Shown in pieces: positions 12,201 through 21,320 of a stretch of 64,000 nt of DNA (its first letter is position 1; each line of letters starts with the position of its first letter). The notes beneath the pieces were generated by a model that did not search any database, was not told the origin of the DNA, and saw only the letters and a list, made by a program, of their open reading frames with translations. Position numbers and translations under genes: made by a program. This DNA is from Pseudomonas extremaustralis (GTDB lineage Bacteria > Pseudomonadota > Gammaproteobacteria > Pseudomonadales > Pseudomonadaceae). The stretch lies in contig NZ_LT629689.1 of assembly GCF_900102035.1 (NCBI RefSeq), positions 2,232,001 through 2,296,000 on the forward strand, given 5' to 3'.

Positions 12201-13382
12201 TTACAGCGGACGACCGATGCCGTTGCAGACGCTGGTGTTGCCGATGCCCTGACCACTGGAAACAGTCGCGAAGGTGTCGGTGATCGCTTGTTTCCAGTTG
12301 GATGGCAGCGGTACGAAGCGGTTGTCGTTGATGGCGGCGTCGTTGTTATTGAATGCACCGAAGTGCTGCAGGAAGAAGTCCTGCACTTGGGTGGTCTGGG
12401 TTGGGTCGGCATAGCACTGGCTGAAGATCAGGTTAGTGAAGCCCAGGATCGGGTAGCCGGTCGTTGGGTAGGCGAAGGTAGCTGGACCACTTGCGGTGGC
12501 GGCAAATACCGGCACCCAGTTGTCCTGGTTAGTGGCGTCGATGAACGAGCCATCGGCGCGGGCTTCGGTTGGCGCAGGGATCTGACCGATAGCGGCCGAC
12601 ACGTTGGCAGGCGCAGGCGAAACACCGGCAACCTTGGCGACTTTGGTGGCGTCATCCAGACCGGCCAAAGTAGTCGCGGCGTAGTCCGGGCTCATGTAGG
12701 TGATACCACCGTCCGTAGCGTTCAGCGTAGTCATCACGCCTTGGCTGCCGGTCGCGGCAACGGCACCGGCCGGCACGCCGTTGCCGTAGCTCGACGAGAA
12801 GGTGGTGGTGATGGCGAACGCTTTGGCTTCGCTGCACTTGGCGTTCAGGAAGCGGGTGAAGAGTTCGGTAGTACCGCTGGATTCACTGCGGTAAACGACT
12901 TTGATCGCGCCCGTGCGGCCGGAACCCGTGATCTGGTTCCAGTTGGTCAGGCGACCGGAGAACACGCCGCACAGTTGGTTAACGCTCAGGTTAACCGCTG
13001 CAGTACCGGCCTTGTTGAACGGAATGGCAACCGAAGTCGCCACCGATGGCACCTGGATCAGCTTGCCCCAGGTCGGTTGTTTGTTGGTGGCGTAGGTCGA
13101 CAGTTCAGTCGCGCTCAGCTTGGAATCGCTACCGGCCCAGTGCACGTTCTTGTTGCTCACACCGGCCACGAACTTGGTGTAGTCGTTGGTCAGGAAGGCG
13201 GCCTTGCCATTACCGCTGCCCACGCCGATGTATTGGGCGAAACCGGCCGTCAGCACGCCCGGAGTCTGGTACAGCTGCTGAGGCAGGGTGGCACCACCGC
13301 CGTTGATGTCAGCCATTGCAGCCTGTGCCGAGCACAGTGCAGCGAGGGTCATGGATACCGCGAGAACGTTGCGCTTAAACAT
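12201..13382 (-). CDS. DING-family phosphate-binding exoprotein (PstS-like)
   Basis: A 393-residue secreted protein of the PstS/DING family, binding phosphate and in some members reported to have alkaline phosphatase activity. Signal peptide residues 1-24 end in AMA, and the mature protein begins DINGGG, the signature that names the family. The ATG is preceded by AAGGAG at good distance; longer upstream starts are ignored. It sits directly downstream of the hxc type II secretion genes, the place of lapA in P. aeruginosa, whose Hxc system exports such proteins under phosphate limitation. Likely the cognate Hxc substrate (inference). Distinct from the pstSCAB import operon, since no permease genes are nearby. 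Confidence 0.9.
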   Translation of the reverse strand: MFKRNVLAVSMTLAALCSAQAAMADINGGGATLPQQLYQTPGVLTAGFAQYIGVGSGNGKAAFLTNDYTKFVAGVSNKNVHWAGSDSKLSATELSTYATNKQPTWGKLIQVPSVATSVAIPFNKAGTAAVNLSVNQLCGVFSGRLTNWNQITGSGRTGAIKVVYRSESSGTTELFTRFLNAKCSEAKAFAITTTFSSSYGNGVPAGAVAATGSQGVMTTLNATDGGITYMSPDYAATTLAGLDDATKVAKVAGVSPAPANVSAAIGQIPAPTEARADGSFIDATNQDNWVPVFAATASGPATFAYPTTGYPILGFTNLIFSQCYADPTQTTQVQDFFLQHFGAFNNNDAAINDNRFVPLPSNWKQAITDTFATVSSGQGIGNTSVCNGIGRPL

Positions 13383-13513
13383 GAAGAATCTCCTTTCGTC
13401 GTGTTTGTACGTTTGAGGTAGAGGGCTCTTGCATGACGCCATGGCTTCGGTCCCAGGCCGTGTTCCGGGGGTGGCAGGGGTGAGGCCATGGGTAGGTAAT
13501 TTCGCAGCATCCG

Positions 13514-13531
13514 ATGACAGCAAAAGGAAAA
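13514..13531 (-). promoter_or_regulatory. Candidate Pho box upstream of the DING gene
   Basis: Read on the gene strand: TTTTCCT-TTTG-CTGTCAT. The promoter-proximal half is perfect, the other matches 4 of 7. It lies about 130-150 bases before the ATG. Plausible PhoB site given the gene's role, but short and degenerate. Confidence 0.35.
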
Positions 13532-13624
13532 AACCTCGGGAGGAAGGGCTTGATTTTTAAAAAGATTCTCGGGTGTTTCGGTCATGATTCTGAGCGGTTT
13601 GGCGATCCCATGTGGGGGGGGGTC

Positions 13625-13672
13625 GCTGTGGGAGGGGGCTGCTGTGGGAGGGGGCTGCTGTGGGAGGGGGCT
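13625..13672 (+). repeat. Three tandem copies of a 16-bp REP end
   Basis: The unit GCTGTGGGAGGGGGCT is repeated perfectly three times (13625, 13641, 13657). The last copy is the left end of the REPIN at 13659-13748, so the outer end of a REP unit has been amplified in tandem. Confidence 0.85.
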
Positions 13673-13748
13673 TGCTCCCGATAGCGGTGGATCAGATGGA
13701 GCTGCTTTGACTGTCATACCGCTATCGGGAGCAAGCCCCCTCCCACAG
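13659..13748. repeat. REPIN, GGGAGGGGGCTTGCTCCC family
   Basis: Inverted REP units CTGTGGGAGGGGGCTTGC... and ...GCAAGCCCCCTCCCACAG enclose a middle with GATAGCGGT/ACCGCTATC also inverted. Same family at 16442-16530 and 45653-45741. Confidence 0.88.
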
Positions 13749-13780
13749 TAAGCCCCACACATTGGTTTTTTTGGGTGTGC

Positions 13781-14992
13781 TCACGTGACCAGTTGGTTGA
13801 TCTCGATGATCGGCAACAGCACCGCCATCACGATCACCAGCACCACCGCGCCCATCACCACGATCATCAGCGGCTCCAGCAACGCGGTCATGCCCATCGC
13901 GCGGCGTTCGATGTCTCGCGACAGGGTCTGCGCGGCGCGTTCGAGCATCGGCGGCAGCGAGCCGGTTTTTTCGCCGCTGGCAATCAGGTGGATCAACACC
14001 GGCGGGAACACTTTCTCCACCGCCAGCGCCGGAGCGAGGTTGACGCCTTCGCGCACCTTGGCGGTGGCATCGTTGACGCACTGGCTCAGGCGCTCGTTGG
14101 ACAGGGTCTGGCGCGCGGCTTCGAGGGCGCGCAACAACGGCACGCCGGCACCGCCGAGGATCGCCAGGGTCGAGGCAAAGCGCGCGGTGTTCAGGCCCAG
14201 CACGAAGCGCCCGATCAGTGGTAATCGCAGCACGCGACTGTGCCAGTTCAAGCGCGCCACCGGGTCGCGCAGGTACAGGCGCCAGCCACAGAAGCCGCCG
14301 ACGACCCCGGCAAAACACAGCCAGCCCCAGGCGCGGATAAAGTCGCTGGCGTTGAGCATCGCCAGGGTCAGCCCCGGCAGGTCCTGGCGCGCCTGGGAAA
14401 ACGCGCTGACCACCTGGGGCACCACGTAGCTGAGCAGGAAAATCACGATGCCGATGGACACCAGCCCCACCACGCCGGGATAGATAAAGGCCGTGAGGAT
14501 CTTGCCGCGCAGGTTGTTGCGCTCCTCGATGTAATCAGCCAGGCGCTCCATCACCTGGGCCAGGTCGCCGGACTCCTCCCCCGCCGCGATCAGCGCGCGG
14601 TAGATCGACGGAAAGTCCCGTGGTCGTGCGGCCAACGCATCCGCCAGGCGCATGCCGCCGCGCACATCGGCACGCACGGCGGCCAGGGTCTGGGCGATGT
14701 GTTTTTTCTCGGCCTGTTCCACCGTGGCGCTCAGCGCCGCTTCCAATGGCAGGCTGGCGCCGAGCAGGCTCGCCAGTTGCCGCGTGGCCCAGGCCAGGTC
14801 GTTGTCCGACAGCTTGGCGCTGAACAGACTGGCGTCGCCGACGCTGTGCTGACTGCCTTCGACCTGCACCAGCAGCGCGGTCAGGCCACGGCTGCGCAAC
14901 GCGGCGAATGCCCCGCTCTGGCTGTCGGCCTCCACATGCCCGGCCTCGACCTTGCCAGTGGCGTCGGCGGCTTCATAGCGATAGCGATTCAT
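13781..14992 (-). CDS. hxcS: Type II secretion inner-membrane platform protein GspF (HxcS)
   Basis: A 403-residue polytopic inner-membrane protein that anchors the secretion ATPase and the pseudopilus assembly. The N-terminal cytoplasmic part is followed by two T2SF/PilC-like modules with three hydrophobic segments (about 165-195, 215-235 and the C terminus, VVMGAVVLVIVMAVLLPI). Normal family length. Its ATG overlaps the stop of hxcR, so the two are translationally coupled. Last gene of the hxc operon before the DING substrate gene, matching P. aeruginosa order. Confidence 0.93.
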   Translation of the reverse strand: MNRYRYEAADATGKVEAGHVEADSQSGAFAALRSRGLTALLVQVEGSQHSVGDASLFSAKLSDNDLAWATRQLASLLGASLPLEAALSATVEQAEKKHIAQTLAAVRADVRGGMRLADALAARPRDFPSIYRALIAAGEESGDLAQVMERLADYIEERNNLRGKILTAFIYPGVVGLVSIGIVIFLLSYVVPQVVSAFSQARQDLPGLTLAMLNASDFIRAWGWLCFAGVVGGFCGWRLYLRDPVARLNWHSRVLRLPLIGRFVLGLNTARFASTLAILGGAGVPLLRALEAARQTLSNERLSQCVNDATAKVREGVNLAPALAVEKVFPPVLIHLIASGEKTGSLPPMLERAAQTLSRDIERRAMGMTALLEPLMIVVMGAVVLVIVMAVLLPIIEINQLVT

Positions 14993-16410
14993 CAGGCGTC
15001 CCGTGTCACACGCAGGATTTCTTCGGCCGCGGTGGTGCCGCTGCGCACCCAGCGTTCGCCGTCTTCGCGCAGGCTGAACATCCCGGCGCGACGCGCGGCG
15101 ACGCGCAGATCCTGTTCGTTGGCACCCTGATGGATCAGGCTGCGCACGTCGTCGTCGACGCAGAACAATTCATGGATACCGGTACGCCCGCTGTAGCCGA
15201 TCTGGTTGCACTGCGCGCAGCCCACCGGGCGCCAGGTGCCGGGCGCGGCCGGGTCTTCCCTCTTGCAATGGGGGCACAGGCGACGCACCAGGCGCTGGGC
15301 CAATACGCCCAATAACGACGAGGCCAGCAGGAACGGTTCGACACCCATGTCGACCAGGCGGTTGACCGCCGACACCGCGTCGTTGGTGTGCAGGGTCGCG
15401 AGCACCAGGTGCCCGGTGAGCGAGGCTTGCACGGCGATTTGCGCAGTCTCCAGGTCGCGGATTTCACCGATCATGATGATGTCCGGGTCCTGGCGCAGAA
15501 TCGCGCGCAGGGCCAGGCCGAAGGTCATGTCGATCTTGGCGTTGACCTGGATCTGGCTGATGCCCGGCAGGTCATACTCCACCGGGTCTTCGACGGTGAG
15601 GATATTGCTGGTGCTCGCGTCCAGCCGCGCCAGGGCGGCGTAGAGGCTGGTGGTCTTGCCGCTGCCGGTGGGCCCGGTGACCAGCACGATGCCGTGGGGC
15701 TGGCGGATCAGGGTGTCGAGGCGCGCCAGCAGTTGCGGTTCCATGCCCAGGGTTTCCAGTTGCAGGCGCCCGGCCTGCTTGTCGAGCAGGCGCATCACCA
15801 CGCGCTCGCCATGCCCGGTGGGCACCGTGGACACGCGAATATCGATGGGCCGTCCGGCCACGCGCAATGCGATGCGACCGTCCTGGGGCAAGCGTTTTTC
15901 GGCGATGTCGAGCTGGGCCATGATCTTGATCCGCGACACCAGCGCGCCATGCAACGCCTTGCGCGGCGACACCACGTCACGCAGGGTGCCGTCGACGCGG
16001 TAGCGCACCACGGAATGGGTCTCGTAGGGTTCGATATGGATATCACTGGCCTCATCGCGGGCGGCCTGGGTGAGCAAGGCGTTGATCATGCGAATCACCG
16101 GGGCGCCGTCCTGGGTGTCGAGCAGGTCGGTGATTTCGGGCATGTCTTGCATCAAGCGGTCGAGGTCCACCTCGTTTTCAGCGGCGCCCACCACGGCGGC
16201 GGCGCTGCCGGTGTCGGCGTAGGCACTGGCGAGCAGGCCGTCGAGTTCGTCGTCGCGCACCTGCTCGAGCCGGGCCTGGCCGAACTGGCGCTGCACTTCG
16301 CCGATGGACCAGCCGGGGGTGGAGGGGCAGACGGTGAGCAACATCCCCTCCCCGCCGGGGCGCAGGAGGATGCGCTGGGATTTGGCCCAGGCGTAGGGGA
16401 GCAGGCTCAT
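14992..16410 (-). CDS. hxcR: Type II secretion ATPase GspE (HxcR)
   Basis: Cytoplasmic hexameric ATPase that powers pseudopilus growth. 472 residues from the chosen ATG; upstream residues of the longer frame are not family-like. Walker A GPTGSGKT at 246-253, Walker B IIMIGEIRD near 311-319, Asp and His boxes between, and a zinc-binding tetracysteine (CPHC 379-382, CAQC 398-401). The start lies within a GAGAGGGG stretch next to a REPIN that separates it from hxcQ. Overlaps hxcS by 1-4 bases. Confidence 0.94.
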   Translation of the reverse strand: MSLLPYAWAKSQRILLRPGGEGMLLTVCPSTPGWSIGEVQRQFGQARLEQVRDDELDGLLASAYADTGSAAAVVGAAENEVDLDRLMQDMPEITDLLDTQDGAPVIRMINALLTQAARDEASDIHIEPYETHSVVRYRVDGTLRDVVSPRKALHGALVSRIKIMAQLDIAEKRLPQDGRIALRVAGRPIDIRVSTVPTGHGERVVMRLLDKQAGRLQLETLGMEPQLLARLDTLIRQPHGIVLVTGPTGSGKTTSLYAALARLDASTSNILTVEDPVEYDLPGISQIQVNAKIDMTFGLALRAILRQDPDIIMIGEIRDLETAQIAVQASLTGHLVLATLHTNDAVSAVNRLVDMGVEPFLLASSLLGVLAQRLVRRLCPHCKREDPAAPGTWRPVGCAQCNQIGYSGRTGIHELFCVDDDVRSLIHQGANEQDLRVAARRAGMFSLREDGERWVRSGTTAAEEILRVTRDA

Positions 16411-16441
16411 ACCCCTCTCCCACAGGAAGACACAGTCCAAC

Positions 16442-16530
16442 TGTGGGAGGGGGCTTGCTCCCGATGGCGGTGGGTCAGTTGGCTCATATGAAACTGACCC
16501 ACTGCCATCGGGAGCAAGCCCCCTCCCATA
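16442..16530. repeat. REPIN between hxcQ and hxcR
   Basis: TGTGGGAGGGGGCTTGC... inverted against ...GCAAGCCCCCTCCCATA. The middle is itself inverted (GTGGGTCAGTT / AACTGACCCAC), so the whole 89 bases can fold into one long hairpin inside the hxc operon. It may process or attenuate the transcript between the secretin and the ATPase genes (inference). Confidence 0.88.
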
Positions 16531-16549
16531 TTTGGATCTTTGTTTGAAG

Positions 16550-18865
16550 TCATGGTCGTGTACCTACCGGCACCGCCCTGATCACCGCCCTGGGCCCATC
16601 CCCCGGAATCGCCTTCTCCACCGACGGCAACTGCGGCGCCTGCACATCCGGCATCGCCCAACTGTGCTCCGGCTGCAAGCCACCCTGGGCGCGGCGCATG
16701 AACTCATAGCGGTTCAGGGTAATACTGCGCCCCGCGCCACTGTCGCGAATGATGTAGGGCCGCAGGAACACCATCAGGTTGGTCTTGCTCACACTGCGCT
16801 TTTCATTGCGAAACAACGCGCCCAACCCTGGAATATCCGCCAGCCAGGGCACGGCGTCATTGCTCTGGCTGTAGCCGTCCTGCAGCAGCCCGCCGAGCAC
16901 CATGATCTGCCCGTCGTCCAACAGAATGCTGGTGTCGATCGCGCGCTTGTTGGTCACCGTGCCGGCGTCCACCGAGGTCCGCGTGTCCACGCTGCTGACT
17001 TCCTGGTAGATATCCAGCTTCACCGTGCCACCTTCGGAGATCTGCGGCCGGACATTGAGCTTGAGCCCCACCTCTTCGCGCTGCACGGTCTGGAACGGGT
17101 TGTTGCTGGTGCCCCCGCCGCCGGTCACGTAGCTGCCGGTGACGAACGGGATGGTCTGCCCGACGAAAATGCTCGCCGCTTCGTTGTCCAGGGTCAGCAG
17201 GTTGGGCGTGGACAGCACGTTGGTGCCGCCCTTGCTCTTGAGCGCCCGGGCCAGCACCTTGAGGTCGAGCACCTTGCCGATCCCCGGGATGTCCACGGTG
17301 CCGTTGACCACACCGATATTCAAGCCCTTGGGCAGCACGTCGAGGCCGGTCTTGCCGGTGCTCGCCAGGCCGCTGCCACCGAGGTTGACCCCGCCAAACC
17401 CGCCCTTGCCCGCCAGGTTGCCGGCCTGCCATTGCACGCCGAACTCGGTGGCATCGTCCTCGCCCACTTCAACGATCAGGCTTTCGATCACCACTTGGGC
17501 ACGGCGCTGGTCGAGCATGTCGATCACTTCGCGCAGGTTGCGGTACAAGGGGTCCGGCGCCGAGATCAGCAAGGTGTTGGTGGTGGCGTCCGCCTGGAGG
17601 GTCACGCCGCCGGCGCTGAAGGCGGTGTCCGGCTCGCTGGCGGTGCCGCCGCTGCTGGTGCCGCTACTGGCACCGCTGGTTTGCCCATAGCCCGACTGCG
17701 CGCCGCTGCCGGTGGATGTGCCGGCGCTGTTCTGGGCACTGCCGGTGCCCTGGCCGGTCTTGCTGTTGCCACCCATGGCACTGAGCTTGCCACGGGCCTC
17801 GTCGCTCACCCCGGCATCGCTCTCGCCGGTGAGCAGCCCGCGCAGCGACTGGGCGAGCTTGGTCGCCTGGGCGTTGCGCAGGTACACCACATGCATGTTG
17901 CTGGGGTTGCTCTGGGCATTGTCGAGTTTGTAGATCAGGTTGCGCGCCAGCTCGGTACGTTCGGGGCTGCCGGAACGGATGATGATCGAGTTGGAGCGTG
18001 GGTCGCCGATCACGTTGATCTTCTGGGTCTGGTCGGCGCCCTGGGTTTCGAGCAACTCGCTGACCATCGCGGCGATGTCCACGGCGATGCCGTTCTGCAC
18101 ACTGACCACATCGGTGTCGATGGCGCTGGGGGTGTCGATGCCATTGATGATCTGGGCCACGCGCGCGAGGTTTTCCGCATAGTCGGTGATGACGATGCTG
18201 TTGTTGCCGGGGTAGGCGTTGATCGGGTTGTTCGGCGATACGATGGGCCGCAGCACCGGGATCAGGTTCACCGCATTCTCATACTGCAGGCGGAAGGTGC
18301 GGGTTTGCATGCCGCTGCTGCCGGCGCTGTACATCGGCCCGCCGAGCAACTTGGCATCGGCCTCCGGCACCACCTGGGCCACGCCGCCCACATCCACCAC
18401 GCTGAAGCCCTGCATGCGCAACGCCGCCAGCAACATGTCGTAGGCCTGGTGCGCGGGCACCTGGCCTTCGCTGACCAGGGTGAGATTGCCCTTCACCCGT
18501 GGGTCCACCAGAAACTGCTGGCCGGTGGCGCGGGACAACGCACGCACCACCGCCTGGATGTCCGCGTCGACAAAGTTGAGCTGCACCGGCTGGTCGCCCA
18601 GGGGGTTGCCGGCCTTGATGGGCGCCGGGGCGTGGCCACGGGCGCTGCTGGTCACCGGGTGCGGCTGGCGCGCCTTCGGGATGTCTTCGCGCTGGCGATC
18701 CAGCGGGCTTTCACCGCTACGGCGGGTCTCGGCCAACGGCTGGCCGAGTTCGCTGTCCACCAGCAACGGCGTGTTTGGCCCGGAGGCGCTGCACGCGCTC
18801 AACGCCAGCAGCAACAACGGCGCGACTTTGCGAAAAGGCGCGTGATGGGGGACTGACCACTTCAT
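16550..18865 (-). CDS. hxcQ: Type II secretion outer-membrane secretin GspD (HxcQ), lipoprotein form
   Basis: 771-residue secretin that forms the outer-membrane channel. The signal sequence ends in LLALSAC, a lipobox, so the mature protein should start with a lipidated Cys. P. aeruginosa HxcQ is known as a self-piloted liposecretin needing no separate pilotin, and none is seen here. N-terminal N0-N3 domains (about 95-430) include a low-complexity Ser/Gly/Gln-rich insert near 365-410. The secretin domain (about 450-730) carries the VPWLADIPGLGALF motif near the end. Overlaps hxcZ by 4 bases. Confidence 0.95.
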   Translation of the reverse strand: MKWSVPHHAPFRKVAPLLLLALSACSASGPNTPLLVDSELGQPLAETRRSGESPLDRQREDIPKARQPHPVTSSARGHAPAPIKAGNPLGDQPVQLNFVDADIQAVVRALSRATGQQFLVDPRVKGNLTLVSEGQVPAHQAYDMLLAALRMQGFSVVDVGGVAQVVPEADAKLLGGPMYSAGSSGMQTRTFRLQYENAVNLIPVLRPIVSPNNPINAYPGNNSIVITDYAENLARVAQIINGIDTPSAIDTDVVSVQNGIAVDIAAMVSELLETQGADQTQKINVIGDPRSNSIIIRSGSPERTELARNLIYKLDNAQSNPSNMHVVYLRNAQATKLAQSLRGLLTGESDAGVSDEARGKLSAMGGNSKTGQGTGSAQNSAGTSTGSGAQSGYGQTSGASSGTSSGGTASEPDTAFSAGGVTLQADATTNTLLISAPDPLYRNLREVIDMLDQRRAQVVIESLIVEVGEDDATEFGVQWQAGNLAGKGGFGGVNLGGSGLASTGKTGLDVLPKGLNIGVVNGTVDIPGIGKVLDLKVLARALKSKGGTNVLSTPNLLTLDNEAASIFVGQTIPFVTGSYVTGGGGTSNNPFQTVQREEVGLKLNVRPQISEGGTVKLDIYQEVSSVDTRTSVDAGTVTNKRAIDTSILLDDGQIMVLGGLLQDGYSQSNDAVPWLADIPGLGALFRNEKRSVSKTNLMVFLRPYIIRDSGAGRSITLNRYEFMRRAQGGLQPEHSWAMPDVQAPQLPSVEKAIPGDGPRAVIRAVPVGTRP

Positions 18866-19374
18866 GAAGCTTCCTTAGCGCCAAGCGCCTGATCCATGCG
18901 AACGGTCCCGGACACAGTGCCGGCCGAATGGTTGACGGCGTCCGGGGCGCGCTGCAAACGCGCCTCGGACACCTCCAAAGCAAATGAACGGGGATTGCCC
19001 AGCAGCCAGCCCACCACCGCGTCGGCCGGCGCGTTATCGAAGGTCAGGAGCCAGGCGCCGGCATCCAGCGCCTGCACTTGGTAATGCCCTTGCAAGCCGG
19101 CGTCATCCAGGGTCTGGCGCAGCCCGGCTTCGTCGGCGGCCCGAGGCGCGCCGACATCCTGCAGCAGCGCCTGCAAGGCCGTGGCCTGAGCGCGCAACTT
19201 GGGGGTTTCGGCCTGCCAGTAGGTGATCTTTTTCAATGCCGGCTGCACCAGCACCAGCCAGGTCAACAGGCTCGCCAGGACCAGCCCGGCACCGATCAGC
19301 AGATGTTTTTCGCGTGGGGCCAGCCCCCGCCAGAATGCCTGGGCGCGGTTGCGTAACCGCTGAGCGCTATTCAT
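18862..19374 (-). CDS. hxcZ: Type II secretion protein GspM (HxcZ)
   Basis: 170-residue bitopic inner-membrane protein that stabilises the GspE-L-M platform. One transmembrane segment near residues 25-42 (LLIGAGLVLASLLTWLVLV) follows a short basic cytoplasmic tail; the rest is periplasmic with a coiled-coil-like stretch. The ATG inside the end of hxcY was chosen over a longer frame that would overlap that gene more. GspM is weakly conserved; the call rests on topology and on position between gspL and gspD. Confidence 0.85.
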   Translation of the reverse strand: MNSAQRLRNRAQAFWRGLAPREKHLLIGAGLVLASLLTWLVLVQPALKKITYWQAETPKLRAQATALQALLQDVGAPRAADEAGLRQTLDDAGLQGHYQVQALDAGAWLLTFDNAPADAVVGWLLGNPRSFALEVSEARLQRAPDAVNHSAGTVSGTVRMDQALGAKEAS

Positions 19375-20437
19375 CGCTGGCCTGCGCTTTCTCGGCAACC
19401 TGGGCCGGGCCGATATGCCAGGTATGCCCGTCATGTTCGGCGGCAACACCGGCCTGGGCCAGCGCCGCCTGCCAGTCGCCCCCGGCCGCCGGCTGACGAG
19501 TGTCGGCGAGCAGTGTCAATTGCAAGCGGCCTTGCTCGAAGGTCAGGCTGTCGACGCTGCCCACTATGAACGGCAAGTGACTGCCCGCCAGTTGCAGCAG
19601 ACTGCCGAAGCGTTGGCCGGTACCGGCAGCCGCGCCGCTCTGACGTGCGGCCAGTTGTTGGCGGGCTTGCTGCAAGGGGTTGAGCACCACCGGCACTTCA
19701 GGAAATGCCTGGCGCACCTGCTGGCTCATCAATGCCTTGAGCCGTTGGCCTTCGTCCGCCTGACGGGCGGCGTACAGGTTCAGGCCGGTCGTCCAGATGG
19801 CCGCTGCCAGCGCGACACAGGCCAGCGCCCTGCCCCATCCGCCGCTGGGCGCTTGGCCGAGGCGCGCATGCAAGCCCCAGCCGGGCACCGGGCCGCTCCA
19901 ACGTCGCGTCATCTCCACCAGCGGTACGTCCAGCGCCTGTAGCCCCAACGGGTGCACGGCCCCTTGTTGCAGGCTGTCGCGTGTCAGCAGATAGCCGTCG
20001 TGCAACGCCGCCGCACCCACCGGCAAGGCATAGGGCGCCGGGTACAGGCCACGCAGTTTGAGCGGCACCTGCGCGAAGACCTGGGCCAGCCGCTCCAGTC
20101 CGGCCTTGGGCACCCAGCCCACCTGCACGCGCCCATCGCTTTCGCGCGGGCCGTGGGCCACATGCATCTGTTCCACGGGACCGAGGATCAGTGCCTGCGC
20201 CGCACAGGCCAAGGCAGCGGCGGTTTTCGCGCCGGGCAGTGGCGGCAGCTCGAGGCTGGTCAACAGGCTGTCGCGCGGGTGCAGAAAAGCATCGAGCGCC
20301 TGACGGTGCTTACCCAACTGCGCCAGGCTGGCGAACCCCTCATCCACCACGACGCCACGCTCCAGCCAGGCAAAGGTCACGCGGCTGTCGACGCTCAGTT
20401 GATCCAGGGGCGGCAAACCGATGCGCAAGCGTTTCAT
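19367..20437 (-). CDS. hxcY: Type II secretion protein GspL (HxcY)
   Basis: 356 residues: an actin-like cytoplasmic domain (about 1-200) that binds the GspE ATPase, one membrane span near 205-225 (LACVALAAAIWTTGLNLY) and a periplasmic ferredoxin-like part. Overlaps hxcX by 4 bases and hxcZ by 8, so the genes are translationally coupled. Length is a little short for GspL, as in other Hxc systems. Confidence 0.87.
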   Translation of the reverse strand: MKRLRIGLPPLDQLSVDSRVTFAWLERGVVVDEGFASLAQLGKHRQALDAFLHPRDSLLTSLELPPLPGAKTAAALACAAQALILGPVEQMHVAHGPRESDGRVQVGWVPKAGLERLAQVFAQVPLKLRGLYPAPYALPVGAAALHDGYLLTRDSLQQGAVHPLGLQALDVPLVEMTRRWSGPVPGWGLHARLGQAPSGGWGRALACVALAAAIWTTGLNLYAARQADEGQRLKALMSQQVRQAFPEVPVVLNPLQQARQQLAARQSGAAAGTGQRFGSLLQLAGSHLPFIVGSVDSLTFEQGRLQLTLLADTRQPAAGGDWQAALAQAGVAAEHDGHTWHIGPAQVAEKAQASDE

Positions 20438-21312
20438 ACGCCCACCCGCGACCAGATCACCTCTGGCTGGCGGGCTTCAGCACGATGCAACAGCGCGTCG
20501 ATCGTCACCCGCCGCTGTTCGCGCCGCGCCTGGCCCCGCAGGCGAAACCACTCACTGGTGATGCCCACCTGCACCGTATCCACCGCGACCTGGGGCAGTT
20601 GCAGGCGGTTGACGAAATCCCCACGGTTGATAAACCAGCGCCCGCTGTCGCGCTCGGCCACCAGCCCGTGGGCCTGGGCCAGATTGAGCTGGGGCACCAC
20701 TGCGCTGAGCACTTCGGCGCTGGCGGTGTTGCCGTTGACCCAGGTCTGGCCGGGCAACACGCTGATGTAGCGCTGCATGCGCTGCAACATCAGCGGGTCA
20801 AGGCCTTCGAGGCCACTCAAGTCGTCGAGGCTGCGCAACATCGGGTAGCGGGCAGGCAAGCCGTTCTGCGGGTAAGACGCGATCACCCTCTGGCTGATGC
20901 GCCGGCTCACGGCCGGGTCCACGTCGATCAGCCGGCACAGGCGCTCGAAGCTCTGCAATTGTTCGGTATCCGGCTGCTGGCGATTGACCAGGTTGCGCAG
21001 GTTGAACTTGCCCTGCTCGTCTTCCAGCCGCCCCTCGAACACGCCGGTCTGGGCGCGGGCCCAGGGCTGGTCGAGGCGTGTCAACACGTCCTTCTGGCGC
21101 GCGTCCCAGAGCAACTGCTGGCTGCGTTCAAGGCCACCCTGCAACAGCCACTGGCCTTGGATGCGCAGTTGCTCCGCCTCCAGGCTGCGGGTGAACACGC
21201 TCTGGCGCGTGAGCATGGCCCCCGCCATCACCGCCACCACCGCCGCGATCAGCAAGGCGCTGATAATCGCCATGCCGCGTTGCTTCGCCGCTGTGGGCGA
21301 ATACCGTTTCAT
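20434..21312 (-). CDS. hxcX: Type II secretion minor pseudopilin GspK (HxcX)
   Basis: 292-residue minor pseudopilin at the pilus tip. Prepilin leader ends KQRG, then MAIISALLIAAVVAVMAGAML. As usual for GspK, the Glu at mature position 5 is absent. The large alpha domain expected of GspK (about 100-220) is present. Forms the tip complex with GspI and GspJ (family knowledge), both encoded nearby. Nine bases separate it from hxcT upstream. Confidence 0.9.
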   Translation of the reverse strand: MKRYSPTAAKQRGMAIISALLIAAVVAVMAGAMLTRQSVFTRSLEAEQLRIQGQWLLQGGLERSQQLLWDARQKDVLTRLDQPWARAQTGVFEGRLEDEQGKFNLRNLVNRQQPDTEQLQSFERLCRLIDVDPAVSRRISQRVIASYPQNGLPARYPMLRSLDDLSGLEGLDPLMLQRMQRYISVLPGQTWVNGNTASAEVLSAVVPQLNLAQAHGLVAERDSGRWFINRGDFVNRLQLPQVAVDTVQVGITSEWFRLRGQARREQRRVTIDALLHRAEARQPEVIWSRVGV

Positions 21313-21320
21313 GGCGCGCC

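Larger units (their letters stand above)
13383..13780. other. Intergenic region between the DING gene and hxcS
   Basis: 398 bases without a gene. It holds the DING leader, a Pho-box-like site (13514-13531), a G9 run (13614-13622), a 16-bp tandem triplication (13625-13672) and a REPIN (13659-13748). No coding signal seen. Confidence 0.7.

Noticed and set aside
13711..13717. CTGTCAT in the middle of the REPIN before hxcS
   Set aside because: Lone half-site inside a repeat element between two genes, at the 3' side of hxcS; no second half at 11 bases.
16532..18856. 774-codon frame on the + strand opposite hxcQ
   Set aside because: Exact antisense of an unambiguous secretin gene; His/Gln/Ala-rich product without any family signature.
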